64,000 bases of DNA from Pegoplata infirma. Taxonomy: Eukaryota; Arthropoda; Insecta; Diptera; Anthomyiidae. The notes below the pieces were generated by a model that was not told where the DNA came from, did not search any database, and saw only the letters and a program-made list of their open reading frames with translations. Location of the stretch: contig OY992540.1 in assembly GCA_963921195.1 (NCBI GenBank), positions 178,035,896 through 178,099,895 on the forward strand. The letters run 5' to 3'. The translations under genes were made by a program, and so were the position numbers. The first letter of the stretch is position 1, and every line of letters begins with the position of its first letter. This document shows, piece by piece, positions 23,191-33,284 of this stretch.

Positions 23191-25345
23191 TGGACATTTC
23201 CATTTAACTTTTCATTTGTTTGAAATTTTGGTTTTTTGGCAAAAACTTTTTTTATTTGCATTGAAATGGCTATCTACTGATAGAAATGCATAAAGGACTT
23301 CTAATGCAATTAGCTTACAAGCTTTTAAGGCAAAAAATCTTAATTTGCGGTAGTTAGCGACAATCAAACTTCAGAAATGTGGAAAAGTCGATTGAAATTT
23401 CATAAAAATTATGTACTCTTTGGCCTATTGTACTTGCGCCGTCCAACGTATTCTTCGAAGATTTAAAATATATGGTCCCTATACTTGTTCAAAAAAGATG
23501 TATTTATGAATTTGATGTGCCATCAATATTAAAAAAGTTATTTAGTGGTAACGGTTTGAAATTAAAATTTCTTCATTTTCAATTTTTCCTCGTTTTTTGA
23601 TCAGGAAATTTGCGCCGCTTCATACTTTTTAAAATCTGATACGCAAAATGATAGCTGTCGTAATTCCCTACAATTTAAAACCGGTCCCATGAATGTGCCC
23701 TCAATGGGAGTGGAGTACTAGCTAGACAAAGGTTGAGAGACAAAACGTGAAAGTCATCAAAAATCCACTTTTTTGCGAGGCAAATTCGCAATATTATTTA
23801 AAAGTGCCCAGCACTTCGCGTGATCCAAATATTTTTTGAGTTTTTATAATAAAATCGATATAGCGTGTTAAAATTTTGATTAGCAAAAATTTTGCAAAAA
23901 TCTGACATTTCACGATTTTAAAGTTTTGCTTGTATTTTCACGTGAAAAGAATTTAGATTTAAAATATACTTGTCAGACGATTGCTTGTTATTCGTATTAT
24001 GGATCGTGTGCAAAAATTGGGACTTAATGTAACTGTACGCTGAAGACGCGCCAATTTTGTCTCCAGATAAACCGCCAGGGCACACCCAAACCGCTAATAG
24101 AAATTAACTTCTATAAATGGTAATTGATAGTACTTATGAAGCTTTATCCCAAAACTGAGCGGCATTCATAAATTTTGAAGATTGTGGATTTTATGCATCT
24201 CTCAAAATTTCATTAATCAGGAATTTCATCTCTTTAAAAAATTTACAATTTGGCATAATGCACAAGCTTTTTAACTAATTTGAAGGTGCTAAACCTGAAT
24301 ATGGCCTTTAATTTGGTCCATCATCTTTAATTTTCACGTAAATCGCTGAAAACGCCCCAATTTTGTCTCCAGATAAACCACCAGGGCACACCCAAACCGC
24401 TAATAGAAATTAACTTCTATAAATGGTAATTGATAGTACTTACGAAGCTTTATCCCAAAACTGAGCGGCATTCATAAATGTTGAAGATTGTGGATTTTAT
24501 GCATCTCTCAAAATTTCATTAATCAGAAATTTCATCTCTTTAAAAAATTTACAATTTTGCATAATGCACAAGCTTTTTAACTAATTTTAAGGTGCTAAAC
24601 CTGAATATGGCCTTTAATTTGGTCCATCATCTTTAGTTTTCACGTAAATCGCTGAAAACGCGCCAATTTTGTCTCTACATAAACCGCTAGGGCACACCCA
24701 AACCGCTAATAGAAATTAATTTATATAAATGGCAAGTGCTAGTGCATATGAAGCTTAATCACAAAGCTGAGCGGCATTCATAAATTTTGAAGATTTGGGA
24801 TTTTATGTTCTTTAAAAAATCAACACTTTGTTTTATTGTGAAATATAATATTGAGAAACATTAATTTTTAAACTACTGTAATTTTTGCACTATTGGAGAT
24901 AATTTCATAAAGTTTTCTTAACTACATAGCAAATTCTTTACAGAATTCAGAAAATAATTTCCTAAAATGTTTAAACTACATAGAACTTAAATTTACGCAA
25001 TATAGTGGAAATGAAGATATTAAAATATACTTTAACCGCTAATATTTTGATATATATCCACCAAAATATATATAATTAAATAAATTTTAATAAGGGTTAG
25101 TATGCAACATTTATAAACGTTAAGATTATTAAATTCTGATAAAAATTGTAATTTTGAGATTTTTTTTAAAATTTTAATTTCAACCGCCATAACTTTTGCG
25201 CCGTTAGGTGAAAGTTCTTCACGCGAACGGATTTGAACTCACTAAATGTATGTTAATACGTGTACAAAACGATTTTGATGTGTCTTCAAAAAAAATTTTT
25301 ATTTTTTTTTAAATCCAAAAATCAAAAGTTAAATGGAAATGTTCA
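23191..25345. mobile_element. 2.15-kb non-coding TA-flanked element
   Basis: The inverted ends are TGGACATTTCCATTTAACTT on the left and, inward from the right, TGAACATTTCCATTTAACTT. The element interrupts CATGAATATATATACTTT, which is intact at 27974-27991, and duplicates TA (or TATA). A TA duplication suggests a Tc1/mariner-type origin, but no transposase frame remains. A second, shorter copy in the opposite orientation is at 46714-48212. Confidence 0.75.
24054..24825 (+). repeat. ~303-bp tandem repeat, 2.5 copies
   Basis: The phrase TTTTGTCTCCAGATAAACC, followed by GGGCACACCCAAACCGCTAA, begins at about 24056, 24359 and 24663. The first two units are nearly identical and the third is partial and diverged. 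The copy of this element at 46714-48212 has a single unit, so the array arose after the two copies separated. Confidence 0.85.
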
Positions 25346-25440
25346 TATATACTTTATGGGGTCCCAGATCGATATTTCGATGAGTTACAAACGGAATGAC
25401 AAACTTATATATACCCTCTATCACTAAGTGGAGGGTATAA
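25346..25440. repeat. fly dispersed repeat (TATACCCTC family), right part
   Basis: Contains CTTTATGGGGTCCCAGATCG, ATACCCTCTATCACTAAG and ends GTGGAGGGTATAAAA. It completes the copy begun at 23065. Confidence 0.75.
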
Positions 25441-25441
25441 A

Positions 25442-26335
25442 AAGTACTGTATTGATAGTCCAGAGTGTTAAAGGCCGTTGAAATCGCGAAAATAATAGAG
25501 AGGGGCAAACCTATTGAATGCAGCTATTTTAATAACATTAAGAACCATAGAAAAAACACGAATAGGCAAACTAAAATGGCAATAACAGAACGAGATCGAC
25601 AAAAATTTTAAGAATTCTCTCGAATTCCACGTTGACAGGTTGCAAAACTCTCAAAGAAAGTGGTGGTTTTGTGGGTATTTGTACAGTCGATCACGATTAA
25701 AAACTAAATGAGTTCATAGTCTGTTGAAAATTGCAAAAAAGCCACCCCTTAATTCCAAACTTAAGAAGCATCCATGGTAACGTAAGGAACAGTGGTGATG
25801 CCACAGTAGAATAGCGCACCCCATACCATAAAAACACCTTCTATGATCTGTTTGCTATGCCAAATCTGTTTTTATTGTCTAAATTCACCGAAAAAATTGT
25901 AGCCGTCTAATGCAACAGTATTATTTTTTTTTGTCGGAATAAATTACTTTAAAAAAATTCTCAGACCGTGTCATTGTATTCCAGCCGAGATTAAGGCGCT
26001 GCTAAATACGTTTGGCATTCAGCGATTAATTTTTGCATAATTTTCGACGAGCTATGAAATCACTTGACTTATAAACGCGACGGACTGTACAAATACTCGC
26101 ATTAACGCCACTTTCTTTGAGAATTTTGAAAGATGTCGGCGTAGAATTTGGGGGAATTCGTAAAATTATTGTCGATCTCGTTCTGTTGTTGCCATTTTAG
26201 TTCGCCCATTCATGCTTTTTCCATAGTTCTGAATGTTATTTAGATAATTGCATACAGCAGTTCTTCAACTCTCTATTATTTCCGCGATTTTAATGGCCTT
26301 TAACACTTTGGACTTCAAAGTCAGTACTTTTTCCT
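25442..26335. repeat. foldback element with ~270-bp diverged arms
   Basis: AAAGTACTG...CCAGAGTGTTAAAGGCC at 25442-25478 matches the reverse complement of GGCCTTTAACACTTTGGAC...CAGTACTTT ending near 26330. The arms extend to about 25720 and 26065, with many substitutions. The 340-bp spacer has no open frame. Confidence 0.75.
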
Positions 26336-26724
26336 TTTCGGAAGAGCTTAGAGCTTTCTGAGTTCAATTTTTATTGAAATTCGAAACAAAAGTGTTTTGT
26401 TTTTATTGTTTGAGGGATTGCTATTCATTACAAATTGGATTTAGGTCCTACTTGGTCTGTATTCCAAAATTCCTTATTCAAGTGATTCAAAAAAATTGTG
26501 ATTTTTTAACAAGTTGCGGAAAAATATTTTTTTTAGGACTTTTTGCAGTCTTTTGATATTGTTATTAATTGACATTATTAGCTAGATAATGGTCTTTATC
26601 AGTGCATTTTTTTTATATTTTTCCGCTTATTCGTTACAAAGATATTTTCGATTAAAAGGTGAAAAACTCGATTCCTTATTGATGTGATTCGCAGTGTATT
26701 ATTTTTAAAAATTTATAACATAAA
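26336..26724. other. AT-rich stretch, nothing recognised
   Basis: No repeat, RNA gene or convincing coding region was seen here. A 60-codon open frame at 26374-26556 has no recognisable similarity and is probably chance. Confidence 0.4.
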
Positions 26725-26945
26725 GGGGCATGTCACAGACTCAATTCCGTTCGGATTTGGAAAAGTGGTTTGATCGTAAAACACAAAACGAATATAATTT
26801 TTTTCGGAATGAAATCACTTTCAAAAGTCAAAGTGGAATTGAATTGCATAAAAGTGATTTCATTCCCAAAAAAATATTCGCTTTGCGTTTTACGACTAAA
26901 CCACTTTTTTTAATTCCGAACGGAATTGAGTCTGTGACATGCCCC
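26725..26945. mobile_element. 221-bp hairpin MITE
   Basis: The two halves are inverted copies: GGGGCATGTCACAGACTCAA begins the element and its complement ends it. The arms of about 100 bp are over 85 percent alike by eye, and almost no loop separates them. The flanks share only AAA, so the target duplication is not resolved. A 75-codon frame spanning it is a by-product of the palindrome. Confidence 0.85.
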
Positions 26946-26949
26946 AAAA

Positions 26950-27294
26950 TTTGGTGAACTAGAATTTCCAGGGTTGCCACTCAATTGTGGGTTTTTTTTA
27001 AGGACAAAATCAGCTGCAGTTGTGCTGCAAAAACTAATGAACCTATTTTGATATTTTTTTTTTGTTTTATTTGTATATTGTTACATACTCTAATATTTAT
27101 CGTGGAAATTTTTGGAAAAATATTGGCTATTGTTGAAATTAAGCTAATGTAAACTTAAAATATGGAAAATTTACTTTTTCTTTCATTAAAAAAATAATTA
27201 GGTTAAATTTTTTAAAAAAATTGCCACTATAAGTACTAGAGAATTTAATAATCTACAAATTAAATCAAATGTTATAAAAAACAGTTCATTAACA
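26950..27294. other. AT-rich stretch with a hAT-like end
   Basis: The segment GAACTAGAATTTCCAGGGTT at 26955-26974 is matched, inverted, by AACCCTGGCAATTCTAG at 41263-41279, just beyond the nested stack. Together they may be the ends of the outermost element. The rest to 27294 is AT-rich with no gene seen. Confidence 0.45.
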
Positions 27295-28062
27295 AGTAAA
27301 AAAGTTAAATTCGGCCTTGCCGAATGTAGTGATACCCTCCACAATTTCAAAAAGATTATTGCAAAAAACTTTATTTAAAAGGAAATTACTTTTGAAAAAA
27401 AAAAATTTGAAAAAAAAAATTTGAAAAAAAAAAAATTTCCGCGAAAAAAAAATTTGCTAAAAAAAAAATCCGCGATTTTTTTCTCTTTTTGTCAAAAAAT
27501 ATGTTCGTTCTTGTTTAAATACCATTTGGTGTTCAATTATGTTGACATCTGTCAACCAGAAGCCGGATTAAAGCATCCCGTGTAAAAAAGATTATATCAA
27601 AATGTATTCAATTTGATCAAATTTTATCAAATTATATCTGAATAGATATAGTATCAGATAAAATTGTATATGTTCATATATTTAAGCAGATGTTTTCATA
27701 TCTAACGATATCTGATATCAGATATTTTCATATCTGATCACATATGATTTGATATGGTCATATATGATATTTTTAAATAAATGTAAATATGTATTAGTAC
27801 TTATGGAAAAAAAAGAATAATTTGTATTAACGCCATACGATAAATAAATAACACCATACTTGTGTATACCTCCCTTTACTCAGATGTACTTCCCTTAAAT
27901 GTTTTTGTTTTTAAATAATTTTCAAAAAAAATCGACGGACATCGCTAGAATTTCTTAAAATCGATCGGGCATCATGAATATATATACTTTATGGGGTCCC
28001 AGACCGATATTTCGATGAGTTACAAACGGAATGACAAACTTATATATACCCTCTATCACTAA
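27295..28062 (+). repeat. fly dispersed repeat (TATACCCTC family), interrupted copy
   Basis: Begins AACAAGTAAAAAAGTTAAATTCGG with the hairpin TTCGGCCTTGCCGAA, then TACCCTCC. It continues through AT-rich sequence (27590-27740 rich in TATCTGAT words) to CCCTCTATCACTAA at 28062. It resumes with TAAGTGGAGGGTATAAAA at 41226-41243. It may be a Helitron-related (DINE-like) element; that assignment rests on memory of fly repeats. Confidence 0.65.
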
Positions 28063-28245
28063 CAAGGGAAGTCTTCCTGGTGTCACCCTCCGATCTTCAT
28101 GAAATTTGGATATGTTGTTAAGAACGAAAATTAATTCGACACGTATTTTTTTTTAGCGGCCCAAACTCATTTTTAGGGGGGTCGATTTGTATGGGGGGAA
28201 ATTGACCTTTTTCAGTATTTTACGATTTACGCCTATTTAAACAAA
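28063..28245. mobile_element. left inverted terminus (~160 bp) of a TIR element, TSD TAA
   Basis: It starts CAAGGGAAGTCTTCCTGGTG and pairs with the right terminus ending at 41225. Both termini also share GATCTTCATG, CACGTATTTTTTTTTAGCGG and a T/G-rich block. The target TAA is duplicated (28060-28062 and 41226-41228); the empty site CACTAAGTGG is visible at 25417-25426. Three-base TWA duplications occur in PIF/Harbinger elements. No transposase of this element is visible. Confidence 0.8.
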
Positions 28246-28788
28246 ATTATTATAGGCATGTGTAGTATCAGATTAAAGGTATTAAAAATACCTATCTCGT
28301 GGTGCTAACAACGGGCCAAAGAAATTAATATTTTTCGACTTATTAACAAAAATGTCCTAAAATTTTGGTATTTTACTCAATATGACGGAAAGTTGTGCAT
28401 GTTTAAGCACGTTCTTAGCACACGTAGATAGGTTTGTTTTAATATCCGCCCGTGCGGATATTAAAACATGTAGAGTCGTTTTAACGATACTACATGTTTT
28501 GATATCAAGCTGTGGGAAGCACAGCTGAGTGCTACCGGACGCGTCATAGGTTGCGGATAATGATACGTTCCGCAGATATGCAGAATAGCTGCTTTAAGCA
28601 GTCGCGGACAATCAGCGGCTACAAGGGGAGAGTCTCGGAGGGTCTCTTGCAGTCCCATTAAATTCCGAGTTGCCAATGATCCTTGCGGTGTCGTGGTGAG
28701 ACATTGGCGCCAGTATAATAACCAATTACACTTTTAAGGTGAGTTCGGGCACCTTAAGGTAGCAACCCTACCTCCGAACTAGAAGGAT
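28246..28788 (+). other. remaining TIR-element interior and 5' leader of the non-LTR element
   Basis: The boundary between the two is not clear; I place it near 28390-28430. From 28435 the sequence becomes GC-richer and folds: TTTTAATATCCGC pairs with GCGGATATTAAAA, and AAACATGTAG pairs with CTACATGTTT, giving two adjacent hairpins at about 28437-28500. This is probably the 5' untranslated and promoter region of the retrotransposon downstream. Confidence 0.55.
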
Positions 28789-29697
28789 ATGGACCAATCT
28801 TCTATGTCTCTTCGAAATAACAAAACGATTCGAGTATTCACAAATGAAAATAATAACAACGAACAAACGGCAACGAACAACGGCAATGTTAAAAGGACTA
28901 GATTTGGACAATGGAATGTTAGAACTCTCTACCAAGCGGGAAAAATTGAAAAACTAATTGCGGAATGCGAGAGGTTAAAAGTTGATGTTCTTGGAGTGAG
29001 CGAAGCTAGATGGAATGGTTGTGGTGAGCATCGGTGCAACAACGGTGGACTTCTAATTTACTCTGGAATGCCTGAACCTGACGACCCACACGTTCGTGGA
29101 GTTGCAATTTTCCTCAGTAGAAAGATAAAGAATGCTCTGATTTCGTGGAAGGCAGTATCTGAACGTATTATTAGTGCTCGCATCAAATGTAAAAAAAGAA
29201 ATATGACAATTGTACAATGCTATGCCCCAACGGAGAATAGCGAATTCCAAATTAAAGAGGAGTTTTATAGTCTTCTAGACAGAGTTTTGAATGAAATATC
29301 AGCAAGCGATATAGTAGTTTTAATGGGCGACTTTAATGCTCAAATTGGAAGCGACAACACTGGTTACGAGCAAGTAATGGGAAAGCATGCACTTGGTCGG
29401 CAAACTGAGAATGGAGATTTTCTATTAGAAACTTGCATAAACCACGATCTAAAGATAGGCGGCTCAGTGTTTCCTCATAAGTACAACCATAAAATTTCAT
29501 GGGAATCTCCAGCAGATAATGCTCGTACACAAATCGATCACATATTTGTGTCCCGTAAATGGTTTTATGTTGTACATGACGTGCGAAACAAGAGAGGAGC
29601 AACTATAGGCAGTGACCACTATCTTATTATCGCTGAACTTTACTTAAAATTCTACCCCATGCGGAAAAATAGCACAAGGCACAAAGTATTTGTGTAA
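28789..29697 (+). CDS. RTE-like non-LTR retrotransposon, AP-type endonuclease domain
   Basis: 302 codons starting at ATG 28789. It is an exonuclease-endonuclease-phosphatase fold: WNVRTL (N43), GVSEARWNG (E72), QCYAPTE (Y145), MGDFNAQ (D181, N183), TQIDHIF (D250, H251) and GSDHYL (D276, H277) supply the expected catalytic set. In retrotransposons this enzyme nicks the target DNA to prime reverse transcription. The best comparison I can make is with the RTE/BovB or Daphne type of elements often annotated as craniofacial development protein 2-like. These normally have endonuclease and reverse transcriptase in one frame; here the frame ends in TAA at 29695-29697 and the RT lies in another frame, so the copy is frameshifted. 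Confidence 0.85.
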   Translation: MDQSSMSLRNNKTIRVFTNENNNNEQTATNNGNVKRTRFGQWNVRTLYQAGKIEKLIAECERLKVDVLGVSEARWNGCGEHRCNNGGLLIYSGMPEPDDPHVRGVAIFLSRKIKNALISWKAVSERIISARIKCKKRNMTIVQCYAPTENSEFQIKEEFYSLLDRVLNEISASDIVVLMGDFNAQIGSDNTGYEQVMGKHALGRQTENGDFLLETCINHDLKIGGSVFPHKYNHKISWESPADNARTQIDHIFVSRKWFYVVHDVRNKRGATIGSDHYLIIAELYLKFYPMRKNSTRHKVFV

Positions 29698-31808
29698 AGT
29701 ATGTGTGTAAATTAAAGTCTGAACCATATTCCACTCAATTTTTAACGAAACTTCGTGATATAAATTTAAATATAGAACCAGAAGAGACATGCAATGAAAT
29801 TTGGAAGCGAATGAAAGAGCAACTAATTTCAATATGTGAAAGTACAATCGGATATAAAAGAGAATCTAGAAAAGAATGGTTAACTGAAGAAACGTGGAAA
29901 TTAATAGAGGATAGAAGAAAAGAAAAAGAAAGATTGCTTGCTGAAAGCAACATTGCTAAGAAAAAGGAGCTAAGCGTAAAATGTAGAAAACTGACAAAGG
30001 AAATCAAGAAAGGTGTCAAGAAGGATAAAGTTAAGTTTTTAGAAGAATCAAGTCAGACTGCCCAACTGGCTGCTAGCAGAGGAGATACAAAAAATCTTTT
30101 TAAAATTATTAAGAACTTATCGGGGAAAAGCAATAATAACTCATGTCCTATTGAAGATTCAAATGGAATATTAGTAACCGAAAAACAATCGCAATTAAGA
30201 ATATGGAAAGAGCACTTTGAAAAAACTTTAAACGTTCACCATTCAAGAGAGGATGTAACTATAGAGACTAACAATACAATTCGAGCCACCATTCCACCAA
30301 CACCTATAGTAAGTGACCCTCCCACCCGTTTAGAAATAAAACATGCCATCTCATCACTGAAATGTTGTAAATCACCCGGGCACGATGGCATCACACCCGA
30401 ATGCTTTAAAATAGATGTAGATGTTAGTACAAACCTACTTTTTCCACTTTTAGAACTGGTATGGAGAACGGAAGACATACCACCTGATTGGAAGGAAGCA
30501 GTCATAATTAAAATTCCCAAAAAGGGAAACAGAAAAAAATGTGACAACTGGCGAGGTATTTCATTACTGCCAACAATTACAAAGATATTTAATGATATTA
30601 TATTAAACCGAATAGCACCCTCTTTGAATGCTCTAATTAGTGATAATCAGGCTGGTTTTAGACCTAACTTGTCATGCATCGATCACGTTAACACAATGCG
30701 TATAATCCTCGAACAAACAACAGAATATAACGCTCATCTTTATGCGGTATTCATAGATTTTGAAAAAGCTTTTGATGCTATAAACAGGCAATTTATATGG
30801 AAGACAATAGCAGAGAGAGGCACTCCCTACAAGATTATAAATTTAATTAAAAAATCTTACGATGGCGCCAAAAGTAGAGTCGTTCATGATGGCCTTGTAA
30901 GTGAGGCATTCCAGACGCATAGTGGTGTAAAGCAAGGTTGTTCGTTATCGCCACTTTTGTTCATTACCGCATTAGACGCTGTTCTAAAAGTTTCCAACAC
31001 ACAAACTATTGGTCTGAACTGGAGACTCACGGAGACTTTAGGCGAGTTAGCCTATGCAGATGACGTTGTGCTACTAACAAACACACACACAGATATGCAG
31101 CTCAAACTTCAAACATTAGAAAATCAAGCTAAGAAAATCGGTCTAAATGTAAATATTGCCAAAACAAAGATAATGCGTGTTGGTACAACAAATACAACAC
31201 CACTGATGTTAAATAATTCCGTACTTGAAGAAGTCAATGAGTTTGAATACCTTGGTAGCATACTAACCAAAGATGGTGGAGCGATGAATGATGTAAAAAA
31301 CCGCATTCGGAAAGCTAGGTCGGCATTCGCAATGTTGAATCATGTTTGGAATGCTAACAATATTTTACTTTCAACAAAGATGAATATCTTTAATTCGTGC
31401 GTCAAATCAGTACTTTTATATGGCTGTGAGACCTGGCAAATAACAAATAACATACTAACTCCCCTACAAACTTTCATAAATAGATGTCTTAGAAGAATTC
31501 TTAGAATTTGGTGGCCAAGAATAATTTCAAATCGAGATCTTTGGTCGCAAACACAACAGGTTAGCATCTATAGCGAAATTAAAAAGCGTAAATATGGCTG
31601 GATAGGCCACACTATGCGTAAGCAACAAAGTACAATTGCGCATGCTGTACTAGAGTGGAATCCTCATGGTGTCCGAAATAGAGGTAGGCCGAAAAACACC
31701 TGGCGAAGAACGGTATTACGAGAGACGTCCAAATCTTTTAACGAATTGCGAGCTCTAGCAAGAAATAGAGATTCATGGAGAAGTTATGTGGATAGACTAA
31801 GTTCCTAA
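29673..31808 (+). CDS. RTE-like non-LTR retrotransposon, reverse transcriptase
   Basis: About 710 codons, open from 29673 and continuing to TAA at 31806-31808; no ATG is needed because this is the downstream part of a frameshifted polyprotein. Reverse transcriptase blocks are clear: CKSPGHDGITPE, CDNWRGISLLP, AGFRPNLSCIDH, FIDFEKAFDAI, GVKQGCSLSPLLF and the catalytic YADD (31053-31064). The C-terminus has YGWIGHTMRK and NRGRPKNTWRR, typical of this group. The frames of endonuclease and RT are both open only in 29673-29694, so the frameshift lies in that interval. The domain itself has no stop codons, so the copy is young. Confidence 0.88.
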   Translation, partial: HKAQSICVKYVCKLKSEPYSTQFLTKLRDINLNIEPEETCNEIWKRMKEQLISICESTIGYKRESRKEWLTEETWKLIEDRRKEKERLLAESNIAKKKELSVKCRKLTKEIKKGVKKDKVKFLEESSQTAQLAASRGDTKNLFKIIKNLSGKSNNNSCPIEDSNGILVTEKQSQLRIWKEHFEKTLNVHHSREDVTIETNNTIRATIPPTPIVSDPPTRLEIKHAISSLKCCKSPGHDGITPECFKIDVDVSTNLLFPLLELVWRTEDIPPDWKEAVIIKIPKKGNRKKCDNWRGISLLPTITKIFNDIILNRIAPSLNALISDNQAGFRPNLSCIDHVNTMRIILEQTTEYNAHLYAVFIDFEKAFDAINRQFIWKTIAERGTPYKIINLIKKSYDGAKSRVVHDGLVSEAFQTHSGVKQGCSLSPLLFITALDAVLKVSNTQTIGLNWRLTETLGELAYADDVVLLTNTHTDMQLKLQTLENQAKKIGLNVNIAKTKIMRVGTTNTTPLMLNNSVLEEVNEFEYLGSILTKDGGAMNDVKNRIRKARSAFAMLNHVWNANNILLSTKMNIFNSCVKSVLLYGCETWQITNNILTPLQTFINRCLRRILRIWWPRIISNRDLWSQTQQVSIYSEIKKRKYGWIGHTMRKQQSTIAHAVLEWNPHGVRNRGRPKNTWRRTVLRETSKSFNELRALARNRDSWRSYVDRLSS

Positions 31809-31836
31809 ATGTATATGTATATTTAAGAATATGTCC
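31809..31836 (+). other. 3' UTR of the non-LTR element, split by LTR insertion
   Basis: This short 3' tail region ends in GTCC (31833-31836), the target duplicated by the LTR retrotransposon. It resumes at 40992 with GTCC followed by an AATAAATAAATAAAT tail (40996-41010), which is probably the element's 3' terminus. Confidence 0.75.
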
Positions 31837-32302
31837 TGTAGCATATGTAGCATGAATTAAATGCGTTATTAACCATAACTGTATTTTACTGTATTTTGAC
31901 GATATTTTGGATAACTGAAATATGAGTATTATACAAAGTACAAAACGATACACACTGTTTGCATTGTACAATGACTATTAAAGTTACAGTAAACTAAGCT
32001 GAGAATACTCAGTCAAATTGTGGTAACTTCTACTGTAAATCTTATTGAACAGTCAACCCTTCTGGTATTGTACGATGATCGTTGTTTCGTACTTAACGAA
32101 TCTAACTAAATATATTAGTCCATTGCTACATTTCCCCACTGTTAATTTAAGTGCTAACTAAGCAATTTTATACAATAAATTAAGTTCAATTTTAATGAAT
32201 AAAGTCAATTGAAAAACAAAGCTCAACCGGCTTATCAATTTAATATCAAGCTCAACCGGCTTAACAAGTTGTAACCAAGCTCAACCGGCTTACCAAGTTA
32301 CA
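31837..32302 (+). repeat. 5' LTR of 412/mdg1-like Gypsy element (466 bp)
   Basis: Starts TGTAGCATATG after GTCC and ends AAGTTACA directly before the primer binding site. Its last 353 bases match the truncated 3' LTR at 40639-40991 with four substitutions (1.1 percent), indicating a recent insertion. AATAAAG near 32200 may serve polyadenylation. Three spaced copies of AGCTCAACC(G/A)GCTTA lie near the end (32220-32295). Confidence 0.9.
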
Positions 32303-32320
32303 TGGCGACCGAGACAGTGT
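32303..32320 (+). promoter_or_regulatory. primer binding site of 412-like element
   Basis: TGGCGACCGAGACAG follows the LTR without a gap. The 412/mdg1 group primes with the 3' end of tRNA-Arg using nearly this sequence. Confidence 0.8.
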
Positions 32321-33026
32321 TTCCAATGTGCTTCTAAATAGAGCACTGGAAACAAAAGAAAAAAAAATATTATTCTTGTCCTGGCGGATTAGCCACAAAT
32401 ATCCGCCAGTCGCGTGAAGGAGGTTCCCCGTCTGGCCAATAGATGGGATGATGATGATGGAGGAAGGCCCACATCGATTCTCCTTAGAAGAAAACATGAG
32501 AAGATAAACACACCTCAACTACCTAAGGCACCTCCAACAACAAAACAAAAAGGGTATAAATAAATAAAAAAAAATAACATTTAAAAAAAAAAATAACATA
32601 TAAAAAAAAACAAAACTCAGTGCTCCCCAATGCACGGGTTAGGGCTAGAAGGCGATTTCGCTCTTAGCACACCTTTATTTTTTCTCGATAAATAAATAAA
32701 CAAATAAATAATAAAAAAAAAAAATATATATATATATAATTTTAAATGAATTAAAGAACTTTCTTTCAGAAAATGAAAATTTTTAAACAAACAAATAATT
32801 TCAACGTTAAATTTAAAATGTTAAAAAAAAAAAAAGATTTATAATAAAATTTTTCTATTAACTATTTAAATATTTTGTAAATGTTCCTTTATGAATTGAA
32901 GAAAGATTAAGAGTAAATATAAAAAGTATAGGGAACCAGTTTCTACGGAACAAAAACTGTAGGTACTAGGGATCCATATGCAGAAATTCGTTACATGATT
33001 ACAACATTTTTAAAGGAAACTTAATT
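32321..33026 (+). other. leader of 412-like element
   Basis: About 700 bases between primer site and first reading frame. It contains a GC-richer, structured part (32370-32520: GGCGGATTAGCC, ATATCCGCCAG) that may act in packaging, followed by AT-rich sequence. No gene was seen. Confidence 0.6.
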
Positions 33027-33245
33027 ATGGGCAAAGAACAATCGAAGGTGGTAAAACCCAATACGAATGTAGTGAATGAGGTAGTAGTAGAGAACAATAC
33101 ACCCGAATTAGATACGATCAAACTCTATCTTTTGTTGATCACTATAATTCTTTCAATTAATTTCGCTTTAGGTATTTATGCAATGCATAACAAAAGACTC
33201 AAGAAGAAATATTATAGTAGGGCGAATGATTTGGATAAAATATGA
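33027..33245 (+). CDS. small putative myristoylated one-pass membrane protein of the 412-like element
   Basis: 72 codons in good start context (TTATGGGC). The N-terminus MGKEQSK fits the MGxxxS/T rule for N-myristoylation. Residues 31-52 (IKLYLLLITIILSINFALGI and on) form one hydrophobic segment, followed by a basic patch KRLKKK (56-61) and the tail SRANDLDKI. It lies between leader and gag, 39 bases before the gag ATG. I recall that 412/mdg1-type elements have extra small frames before gag but cannot confirm that this is one of them. A membrane-bound role, for example tethering of gag, is inference. Confidence 0.65.
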   Translation: MGKEQSKVVKPNTNVVNEVVVENNTPELDTIKLYLLLITIILSINFALGIYAMHNKRLKKKYYSRANDLDKI

Positions 33246-33284
33246 ATCAGATTTCATAAAGAGTTGGAAAAAGAATATATATAA

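Noticed and set aside
26730..26957. 75-codon open frame across the 221-bp MITE
   Set aside because: It follows from the hairpin symmetry of the MITE; no similarity and no start context.
29655..29712. Programmed -1 frameshift between endonuclease and RT
   Set aside because: No slippery heptamer in the correct phase lies within the common open interval 29673-29694; mutation is simpler, though not excluded.
31950..32302. LTR starting at TGTTTGC (31956) rather than at 31837
   Set aside because: Only a start at TGTAGC (31837) gives the GTCC target duplication on both sides; the shorter match reflects truncation of the 3' LTR.
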